A stretch of 64,000 bases of DNA from Thamnaconus septentrionalis (lineage: Eukaryota > Chordata > Actinopteri > Tetraodontiformes > Monacanthidae), in NCBI GenBank assembly GCA_009823395.1, contig CM020506.1:20461001-20525000 (forward strand). The letters run 5' to 3'. Below the pieces are notes generated by a model. It saw nothing but the letters and a program-made list of their open reading frames with translations. It was not told the origin of the DNA and ran no database searches. Of this stretch, positions 55,376 through 64,000 are shown one piece after another. Made by a program: the position numbers and the translations under genes. Position 1 is the stretch's first letter. Every line of letters begins with the position of its first letter.

Positions 55376-55911
55376 CAGTGTTGGAGAGTAATCTATTACT
55401 AAGTAATCTATTACTTTAATTAAACTACTTTTTTCGGAACAGAGTAATGTAACGGGATTACTCTGGCAAAAATGGTAATTATATCATAATAACTTTAGCA
55501 AGTAACAATTCCATTACTTTTCTGAAGTATTTTGCAAGCTTAAAATGTCTTAATATCCACAAAATATCTGAAATTTAGAAAAACAAAAGAAAAAATGATG
55601 TTGCTACAGATAAATCGACGACGCACCAAAATGAGCATGGCGGCAACAAAAGAATAAGCAGCGATTGTGTTTGATAGCTGGAAATACAAACATTATTTTG
55701 AATTCATCTCGTCTAAATCAAAGAATATTGTGGTTTGTTGTACGTTATGTACAGGAAACAAGATGTTTTCAACTGACACTTTATCTTTTTAAACAAAAGT
55801 AATTAGTAATGGATTACTTATAAACAAAGTAGTTAAAGAAGAAATTAGATTACTTTTTAAAGGAGTAATCAGTAGTTGGATTACTTTAATGGAGTAATCC
55901 CAACAGCACTG
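55376..55911 (+). mobile_element. hAT-type MITE with perfect 8-bp target duplication
   Basis: Starts CAGTGTTGGAGAGTAATC and ends GAGTAATCCCAACAGCACTG, giving inverted ends CAGTG...CACTG. It is flanked by TGCCTGAC on both sides (55368-55375 and 55912-55919), an exact 8-base duplication that supports the hAT superfamily. It is 536 bases long with no transposase. Homologous along its length to 33905-34477. Confidence 0.85.
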
Positions 55912-56026
55912 TGCCTGACAGATTTATTCTACACAGGCAGAGTTCTAAACCAGAGGGCATAAACCAGACAGGTTGGTTTAAAAGTATCTATTTAATGTAC
56001 AAAATGACCCCAAGTACTATATAATA

Positions 56027-56550
56027 TACACTCACCGGCCACTTTATAAACTCTGCCAACCAGTATCAGGTAACTAATAAGAGGTTGGACATGTGGGACA
56101 TTCAGAGATAATATTCTGAACAGCTTGGTTGTAACCAGCGGTTATTTGAGCTACAGTTGCTCCTCTGCGGTCACCAACCCGCTTGTCCATTCTGACCTCT
56201 GACCCCTGACATCAGCACGGCATTTTTCCTCCACACTCCAAACTGCCTCAGTCTCACTGGATATTTATTCTGTTTTTGGAACATTGTCACTTAAAACCCT
56301 GGAGATGTCCCCCTGCGATGTCAGCAAAATGCCACTGGCTCAGAAGTTTGAAATACTCACACCAGCACGTCTGACACCAACATCCATGTAGCATTCAAAG
56401 TCACTGAAGAACCCCCTTGAAACCCCTCATTCTGATGCTCTCTCGAAACTTCAGCCGTCATCTTCACCCTGTCTACATGTCTAAATGCAGTGAATCGCTG
56501 CCATGTGTATGGCATAATAAAGTGGCTGATGGTGGCTGATGGTGTTGTTC
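56027..56550 (+). mobile_element. CACTCACCGGCCACTTTAT-ended MITE, degraded
   Basis: The left end CACTCACCGGCCACTTTATA matches the well-known repeat family. The right end ATAATAAAGTGGCTGATGGT is its diverged complement. Interior strings GTCCATTCTGACCTCTGACC and GAAATACTCACACCAGCACG belong to the same family, of which other parts lie at 18.6 and 21.4 kb. Confidence 0.65.
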
Positions 56551-57064
56551 ATAGTGAAGTTTCGAAATTGAATTAAATACCTACAGTTTACATCTCCATG
56601 TACAAAAAACTTGCACCAAAAAAAACCCAAATGATGTACTGTGAGTGCAAATGAGGGAAGACTTTTCCATCAAATATAATTTTAAAAGATTTGATTATTA
56701 AATAGGCGCCATCAAACCACACTTTGGAAAATCATGACTAAATTCATGTAAACGCTCATCTGTCGGGAAGGTCAAAAATAATCCTGCGTCCATCGGCTCC
56801 ATTTACTCTTCAGCAGATGACTTGAGGTGTTTTGATGCTCAGCTGGCCAACATCTGTCCTGGAGCTTTTTTCCCTGCCAGCAGCTGTTAAACTGCGCTTG
56901 GTAAATAAAAAAATATTTGCTTTCACGTTCGGAAAAAGTGCTTGTCAGCGACGGACTGGGAGCTCTGACAAAGTGACAAAACCTCACTCAAGAAAACGGA
57001 GCATGTTTACCCAGTAAGAGTAGCCATGAACACACAAAGTAGCTCAAACAAAGAGGCTGAGTAT

Positions 57065-57068
<4 letters not shown>

Positions 57069-57114
<46 letters not shown>
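57069..57114. repeat. (GA)n microsatellite
   Basis: About 45 bases of uninterrupted GA. Confidence 0.95.
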
Positions 57115-57116
<2 letters not shown>

Positions 57117-57445
57117 CTTGAAGCTGTTCACACACAGCCAACATGTACAGACACACACGCTGAAACTGTGACACACTGAGAGCTGCGTCCTGAAACTCCA
57201 CTTCCACTCACTTCCCCCCCCGTCGGCGTAAGTGTGTGGCGAGCGTGGCTTGCGCACGCACAGCCAGGACTGCGGCATTTTCCGTGTGCAATTACACGCC
57301 TGGCTCTCCCGGGAAAAGCCTCAGGACACGTTGAGGTGGCTCACAACCAAGAGGTGTGAACATCAAATCAAAACATCAAACACACCCTCGCAAACACGTG
57401 AAATGAAAACCAAACGCACGCTCAGACAGACAGTCAGTCTTATCC

Positions 57446-57449
<4 letters not shown>

Positions 57450-57487
<38 letters not shown>
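57450..57487. repeat. (GT)n microsatellite
   Basis: About 38 bases of uninterrupted TG/GT. Confidence 0.95.
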
Positions 57488-59223
57488 TGTCCAGCCAAAA
57501 GCCGAGGTTGTGTGAGTCTATCACAGAGAGGTCAGCCAGAATCCTTCCACCTCTTCCAGGCATCGCAAAACAATTCATCTCTCCTGTTAAATATACAGAC
57601 TGAGGAGTTTACAAGTGAGGTTGCAGTCGGATGTGGGATCAGAGTGCACCATATGGGCACGCTCCCCCGCTTCTCTTACGCATATGATATTAATCAAATA
57701 GTTTGCGATGATAAAAACAACAGAATGCAAAATGAACATGAAGTTGATCCCGCTTGCAAAAAACAGGAAGTGAGAAAACAGGGAGGAAACAAAGCCATTG
57801 GAGAAGAAAGATTTCATTGCTTTTTAATCTGCATGATCCTAGATCCCAACAGTACGTGAACTCTGATGGGAAGGTTTAAACTGAACAGATTTATTGCAAT
57901 GTCTGGCGTTAACAATAGCACTTCACCCAGACAGATTCATAAGACTTATTAAAAGAAACAAATTTGTCCAATTTTGTATATTTCCTTTTGCCAAACTACA
58001 GTTACTCAAGGGATAAAAAAAAAAGGTCATGTGTGTATTGCATGTACTGTATGTGTGTGTGTGTGCGTGCACGCTTTTAAAAGGGCGTACGAGGCGTCTT
58101 TGTATTTAGTACAAAAGCAGGCAGTCCGAGTCAATTCAAAAGGCTCTTGAGAAGAAGGGAGGCCTCTCCAGCGGCTCCCCCGCAGCCTTTTCATTTCCAC
58201 CATCTACATCATCATGGCGCGCTCTTCACTCCAGCACCCATTAGAGGAAGGAAGGACAGGGTGCCCAGCCCTGGAAGGTGAGGCTTTAGGTTTGGAGTGA
58301 CAAGCCCGCATATCTGTCAGTACTGTTTCAGATGTGGGACTGAGAAACACACAGACCTCAGGTGGAAACACACAGCAAAAAAAAACCCCAATCAAAACAC
58401 ATCATGGGGACAAGGGCGTATTAAGAAGTCATTAGTGAATTTCCCGTAAACACAGGGATGGGCAGGAGCAGAGGCCGCCTCATCTTCAGCCCGCCTATTA
58501 TTGCTTCAGGTTTTGCAGTGTCACGAACTGACAGGTCTCAACATGAAGGCAGCAGGGTTTGAAAACACACAGCTGTGAGCGCCCAGACTGTAGACAATGC
58601 ACTCCATGCACAAGGCAGGGCAGCTTGTTATACTCTTTTTATACTGAGACGTCATGAGAAACGATAATCATCAGCTGTAATTCTGCAGAAGCAGCTGAAA
58701 TAAATATGCTGTTGGCAGCCGCAGCCTTTGTCAGCTGACTGCACTGAACATCGGATTGGACTCAATCTGTTTGTTTTGAAGGAAAGGTCAAGGAGTTGAG
58801 GCTTTGCTGTCTTGCTCATTGTAGAAAGAAAAAGCCAGTGAGTCCAGTGAGTGGAGAAAATCCCCACGAGTATCCCGAACTTTAACATCCACAGCGGGAC
58901 AACACTCTTCCATGGCCGGATTTACCTGCAGCAGAAGCTACAAACAGAATATGATGAGGAGAGTGAGGGTCACTGTCTCAAAGACTTACAGTAATTATAG
59001 CATTTAGCAGGCTTGGGAAAAATAGTGCTGGTTAACATACTGTACTTAGAAAGACATGTCAATACATTTTTAAGAATGAAAGAAAAAAAACTGTAACAAG
59101 TAAAACTTAGAGAAAAACTGTCTTCATGATGGCATAATGGAAAAAAAAAAAATTCTTTCACAAAGTTTGTGACAGAATTTTATATAAACACTAGTATAGA
59201 TATTGTGTCTTATCATCCATCAA

Positions 59224-59540
59224 TCCATCTTCTTTGCCCTCTTCCTCCTGCACTCAGGGTTGTGGGGGTCTGCTGGAGTCTGTCCCAGCTGTCATAGGGC
59301 GAAGGCAGAATACACCTGGGACAAGTTGCCAGTTCATCACAGGGCCACATAGAAAGACATCCATCAATTCACACTCACACTTTGCATTCGCTTTGAAGCG
59401 AGGAGAGAAGCCACGCTGACACAGGGAGAACGTGCAAACTCCACACAGAAAGGCTCCAGGCCCGGGATTGAACCCGCAACCTCCTTGCTGTGAGGCGACA
59501 GCACTGCACCACTGCACCACTGCACCATCGTGTTGCCTGG
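59224..59540 (-). mobile_element. V-SINE-like retroposon, inverted copy
   Basis: Read on the - strand: a tRNA-like head with three GGTGCAGT units, GTCGCCTCACAGCAAGGAGG, and the B box GCGGGTTCAATCCCGGG. Then GTGTGGAGTTTGCACGTTCT, and a LINE-like tail with AGCTGGGACAGACTCCAGCA. The tandem GGTGCAGT triplication in the A-box region is unusual. The downstream tail is intact enough to recognise. Confidence 0.75.
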
Positions 59541-60622
59541 TTTTAAAAAAGAAATATAAGAATAAGAATATTAAGAATTTCATTTTCTTTTTGTTATTTG
59601 ATGTTTATCAATTACTGATAAAAAAAAAGTAATATACTGCACATGGTGACATTGTTCATTGTTTGCAAATAATTGCCACCCGTCCAAAAACAAAACAAAA
59701 CAAAAAAAAAAAAAAATGTAGATGCTCAGTGAATAAAGGGAAATAGCGAGCCTGCTTCGTCTGAACTTCAAGTCTTTCACTGGATTACTGCTGCCCTCTA
59801 GGGGCAACACATGCTTTTTGAAGTTGCAGCGCACTTGTGACCAAGATTTTAAATGTAAAAACGCTCATTCAGTTCCAAACAATCCCCAATCACTGACTGA
59901 TCTCGCTTGTATTTTGCTCAGTGGAATTTTGTGAAACCTGTACGTTAGTTCACACTAAGTCAATGAATACTGACTCACACTTTGTATTGCCAGGTTTTGT
60001 CATTCCACAGGTGAAAATGTGTTCATAAGAAATAAACTTGCCAAATATAATTGCCCTCCTCGGGTATGATACCTTGACAAGTGGTTGTTTTTAATGCCTG
60101 GACAATAACAAAACCCGCGATTGCCCTCTAGTTCCCTCTAGTGGTAATGCTGTATCTTTCCCTTCGTGACTCATGAACGGCTGGCTGACAAGGAACACTA
60201 TTTAGATACGGGGAAACAAGTGGAAAATTAAAACTGAACAATGATGTTTTTGTACAACTGAAAACCCATAAGCTTTAAACAAGTAAAGTTTCGGTAATGT
60301 GCAAGTAATGTAAATAATTTCTTTCAATAGTCTCTTGTTGTTTAGTGACTTCTGTCCTACTGCTACTTATCCAACTGAAATCTGAGGATCTCTATAACAT
60401 GTTTAAAGACAAACCAGGGAGAGAAAAACTGAAGAAGACAATAGAGGGCCCCAGAGAGGGCCCCATAGAGGAGAGAGTTCCCGCAGGGTGAAGAGTGACT
60501 GAACACACTCACAAAACAAGGTGGTGGCTGCGGTTCAAAAGCAGCGGAAAAAAAAATTGGCTTATGCGCACATAAATGCACAATTTCTGGGACATTTGAG
60601 ATGAATACTGAAAAAATAGATT

Positions 60623-60870
60623 AGTGGTTCTCAAAGTGAGGTCCAGGGACCAACAGAAGTCCCTGAAAGCCCAGGCCTATTAATAATTGTTTTTGCGCTG
60701 TACAGGGTCAGGTGCAGTCTGAAGGCAGATGGAGCGGAGTCCTACAAGGGGGGTCTGCAACTGCGGTGTCTTGTCATTGCAAATTGCGCATTGTTGTTGT
60801 TGCTGTGGAGTACATTTTGGCGGCCCCAGGGAGCTCCACTAGGGCTTCCAAAAAATGAAAAATTGGTGAC
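60623..60870 (+). mobile_element. Possible hAT fragment
   Basis: TAGTGGTTCTCAAAGTGAGG and TCCAGGGACC resemble the start of hAT/Charlie-like elements in vertebrates. GGGGTCTGCAACTGCGGTG follows. No right terminus or target duplication is found, so this is tentative. Confidence 0.35.
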
Positions 60871-61034
60871 AAAAAAAAGTATGATTGCAATTAAGATGTC
60901 ATGCTAAACATTTTGACGACAGTGGGGCTCATTGATGACATTGGAAACTGTGTAGGTGTGTGCGTGTGGGTGTGGTTGTTGTTTATGGGTGTACCAGCAA
61001 GAGAAAGTATTTCTGTGGACTTTGGCCTCGTCTT

Positions 61035-61062
61035 TATAAAATGAGGAGCAACAGAAGCAACC

Positions 61063-61099
<37 letters not shown>
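61035..61099 (+). promoter_or_regulatory. Candidate NLR promoter and 5' exon ending in (CAG)12
   Basis: A TATAAA at 61035-61040 precedes a run of twelve CAG units (61064-61099) that ends directly in a consensus donor GTAAGT at 61100. A TATA box would put the start near 61065, within the repeat, giving a non-coding first exon. An acceptor CTCCAG at 61273 would join it to the ATG exon. This is a prediction from motifs alone. Confidence 0.35.
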
Positions 61100-61100
<1 letters not shown>

Positions 61101-61281
61101 TAAGTCGTCACAGAACACATGAAATGTGATCTGAGTGGATATAACCAGACTTGTGTGTCCTTGGTCCCACTGGGAATTCAGTGTTTCTTCCTGTTTCTTC
61201 TCTGTCGGAAGTGGAACTCACTGGGTTCCCAGCTCACTGTTACACTTGATGTTTCACGACAGACAGACTCCAGGACTCAAG

Positions 61282-64000
61282 ATGAGTCTTCCAGTGGTGG
61301 AGGAGGAGGACAGAGCAAATTCTCCAGGATCCAGTGGAGTGTCTCTGAAGAGTGACAGGTCCGTGAGTCGAGAAATAAACTTCAGAAATGAACCTGGAGA
61401 CTGTGGAACACAGTAAAGAAACTAACTCATTTCCTTGTTTCTTCATCTAATTCTAGTTTTATTTTTTACAGTAACAAATTCATCAGAAGGTGAAAAGGTA
61501 TCAAATGTTGTGGTCAGTGGTCAAGAGAACAGAATCTTTGACATGGTCAGCTTCCTCATGTTGCACAGAAAATGCAGCAAAGCCCTTCTGAAACTGAACT
61601 TTATGCAGTGGCAGGAATGTTTTATGGTCTGTCATAAAGTGCAGCTCAACTCCATTGAGATGAATTTCAATCCAAAGTTCAGTGCACTGTGGCTCCACTG
61701 TCTCTGTCTTCTGAGAAACAAAGGGCCATTTCCACACAGCGACTGCTCAACTAGAGAGCCCACAAAGTGTGCACGATACCAGATATAAAAATACAGATTT
61801 GATATGTTAATATGTTATCTAATAACATTTGATGATGTGACAAGACAAGCGTATAAAGCAGCTACAAATCGATCACGGGCAACGTTGTGGATAAAAAAAA
61901 AAACGCCAACATTGACTAATGTGCTCCATTCTTTGTGGATCTGGCCCAAATTATTTTATTGTGAAGCCGCATGAAGGGATTGGAATTTAGAAGACAGAGC
62001 AAAAGACAAGAAGTGATTTGTGAAGGGCCGACTAGCAGGCCAGCAGGCTGTCAGTGTTCATGGAGACAGTGATTCCATGAAACTAATGATGGTGTCAGAA
62101 AAAAAGTGAAAAGTGATGGACACCAGCAACTGATCCAATCAGTTAAAGCCAAAGTGTCTCCGCAGGAAGACGAAGGGGAGTCGTGGTGGTGAGGAGCAGC
62201 AGCTGCAGGAGCTTCTTCAGCAGCATAAGATCAGTCTGGAGAGCAGATGTGAACGCGTGACTGAAGGTGAAAAAGCAGGAAGTCAAACCCTCAACATTAT
62301 CTACACTGAGCTCTACATCACCTGAGGGACAAAGTGAGGAGGTCATCAGACACCATGAGGTCAGTCACCTGGGGACCAAGAAGACCAAGGGGAGCCTCCA
62401 CGACCGTCCAATCAGGTGCAGCCAGATCTTTGAAGCCTCACCTGAGCAGCATGGACTCAGAGTCAAAGTGGTGCTGACCAACGGCGTCGCAGGGGTTGGA
62501 AAAACCTTCTCAGTGCAGAAGTTCACTCTGGACTGGGCCCAGGGCCTGGAGAATCAGGACCTTCATCTGGTGGTTCCTCTCTCATTCAGGGAGCTCAACT
62601 TGGTCAAAGAGCAGCACCACAGTCTTCTGGAGCTGCTCCATGTTTTCCATCCTAAGTTAGAAAAGCTCCCAGCAGAGATGCTGGATGTCTGCAAACTTCT
62701 CTTCATCTTGGACGGCCTCGATGAAAGCAGACTGGCTTTGGACTTTGAGGACAAGCAGGTGGTGACTGATGTCACTCAGAAGAAGTCAGTCAGCGTCCTG
62801 CTAACAAACCTGATCAGAGGAGATCTGCTTCCCTCGGCTCTGCTGTGGATAACTTCCAGACCTGCAGCAGCCAATCAGATCCCTCCATCATGTGTGGATA
62901 GGCTGACAGAAGTACGAGGCTTCACTGATGACCAGAAGGAGGAGTATTTCAGGAGGAGGTTCAGAGATGAAGAGGATGTGTCTAGCAGTATCATCTCCCA
63001 CATCAAGGCCTCCAGGAGCCTCCACATCATGTGTCAGATCCCGGTCTTCTGCTGGATCACTGCCACAGTTCTGGAGAGCATGTTGAGGTCAGAGCAGAGA
63101 GGAGAGCTGCCCAACACCCTTACTGACATGTACTCACACTTCCTGCTGGTCCAGACCAAGAGGAAGCAGCAGAAGTATGGAGCAGGTCCACAGGAGCTGA
63201 AGCAGCCAAAGATGCTGACTGACAATTTCTCATTTTTCTGGGGAACGACAAAGAAGAAGATAACAGAGGAAAATATAACCCTGGTGGTTGCTGACAGGGA
63301 GCTTCTTCTAAAGCTGGGCCAGCTGGCATTTGAACAACTGGACAGTGGAAACATCATGTTCTACAGTGAAGACCTGGAGAAGTGTGGTCTCAGTGTGGCT
63401 GACGCCTCTGTGTACTCAGGAGTTTGTACAGAGATCTTCAGAAGAGAGAGTGTGAGGATCTTCCACAAACCCACATACTGCTTCATTCATTTCAGCGTTC
63501 AAGAGTTTCTGGCTGCAGTCTACATCTTCCACTGCCACACCAACAAGAACAACCAGGTTCTTCAAGATTTTCTCAATGATGTAAAACCAGGGCCATTAAA
63601 TAAATTGGCAAACCTATTTAGAAAAGAAGGCAACCAAACCTTGGACACCTTTCTGAAGAGAACGATGGAGAAATCCCTGCAGAGTCCAAACGGTCACCTG
63701 GACTTGTTTGTTCGCTTTCTCCATGGACTCAGTCTGGAATCCAACCAGAGACTCTTAGGAGGCCTGCTGGGTCACACTGACAACCATCCAGAAACCTCAG
63801 AGAAGGTCATCAACAACCTGAAGGAGATGAACAGTTGCGATGTGTCTCCTGACAGAAGCATCAACATCTTACACTGTCTGCTGGAGGTGAAGGATCAGTC
63901 AGTGCATCAGGAAGTCCAAAAGTTCCTGCAGTCAGAGAACAGACCAAAGAAGGAACTCTCAGAGATCCAGTGTTCAGCTCTGGCCTACGTGCTGCAGATT
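61282..64000 (+). CDS. NLRC3-like NACHT receptor, partial, frameshifted
   Basis: Encodes the N-terminal part of a teleost NLRC3-like cytosolic immune receptor. The first coding exon (61282-61412) gives MSLPVVEEEDRANSPGSSGV and SLKSDRS, the usual leader of fish NLRC3-like proteins. Donor GTAAAG at 61413 and acceptor CTCCGCAG ending at 62165 agree in phase. The large exon from 62166 starts in a FISNA-like region (LQELLQQHKI, TLNIIYTELYIT). An extra base at about 62323 then creates TGA at 62323-62325. In the shifted frame the rest is open to the window end. It has Walker A GVAGVGKTF (from 62483), Walker B LLFILDGLDES (about 62695), LLWITSRPAAANQIP, and winged-helix-type CFIHFSVQEFLAAVYIFH. LRRs and any B30.2 domain would lie to the right. 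It may be a pseudogene, a null allele or an assembly error. If translated as read, only about 96 residues are made. Confidence 0.85.

Larger units (their letters stand above)
55912..61030. other. Gene-free region, part 7
   Basis: Holds a MITE at 56027-56550, GA and GT microsatellites near 57.1 and 57.5 kb, an inverted V-SINE-like copy (59224-59540), a possible hAT fragment (60623-60870) and a run of A near 59700-59715. No gene is supported before the NLR locus. Confidence 0.7.

Noticed and set aside
59460..59520. Possible tRNA gene with B box GGTTCAATCCC on the - strand
   Set aside because: It is the head of the V-SINE-like retroposon, followed by the SINE body; the A box is a triplicated GGTGCAGT and does not fold as a tRNA.
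61041..61355. Poly-serine frame from ATG 61041 through the CAG repeat into the next exon
   Set aside because: The ATG directly follows the TATA box and so probably lies upstream of the transcript start, and its frame differs from the MSLPVVEE frame typical of the family.
61435..61788. Open frame of 117 codons in the NLR first intron, with an acceptor-like TTTTTACAG nearby
   Set aside because: No recognised motif, and the flanking exons of the NLR join in phase without it.

Overview
The window is nuclear DNA from a ray-finned (teleost) fish. It has spliced vertebrate genes with GT-AG introns, dense di- and trinucleotide microsatellites, fish-type repeats (hAT and PIF/Harbinger-like MITEs, V-SINE-like copies, an L2/Rex1-type reverse transcriptase remnant) and an NLRC3-like immune receptor of the type expanded in teleosts. 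The species cannot be fixed from the sequence. Nothing here is bacterial, and I found no wholly new biological system. The most interesting items are regulatory and structural.

Three genes can be supported, all on the + strand. (1) gnai2, a G-protein alpha-i2 subunit, lies at 3884-16950. Coding exons 2-8 are present with intact splice sites and phases, followed by a 3'UTR that contains its own intron and runs to about 18.05 kb. Exon 1 lies upstream of the window, so 1-3883 is intron 1. (2) inka1, a PAK4 inhibitor of the Inka family, has a promoter at about 22.27-22.41 kb, a 5'UTR exon, a tiny exon encoding six residues and one large GC-rich coding exon ending at 25058. (3) The first part of an NLRC3-like NACHT receptor lies at 61282-64000 and runs off the right edge. 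It carries a one-base frameshift between its FISNA-like and NACHT parts.

The gnai2-inka1 neighbourhood matches the GNAI2/INKA1 linkage of human 3p21.31. It is mirrored by the paralogous GNAI3/INKA2 linkage at human 1p13, so the pair looks like an old vertebrate paralogon block. Both proteins act in signalling near the membrane and cytoskeleton (Gi-coupled receptor signalling; PAK4 control of actin and adhesion), but nothing in the sequence shows that they work together.

From about 25.2 to 61.0 kb there is a 36-kb stretch with no gene I can support. It holds many transposon copies: a 614-bp PIF/Harbinger-like MITE, two copies of a hAT MITE (one with a perfect 8-bp target duplication), three copies of a second hAT-like family, a candidate solo LTR, SINEs and a LINE remnant. 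It also has long microsatellites (including 128 bp of pure GA), a G-quadruplex-prone tract, and a few CpG- and AP-2-motif-rich patches that could be regulatory. Within gnai2, the introns carry a five-copy MITE family, a nested hAT insertion, a large foldback and an intron-5 duplication. Two of its splice acceptors sit directly against microsatellites.
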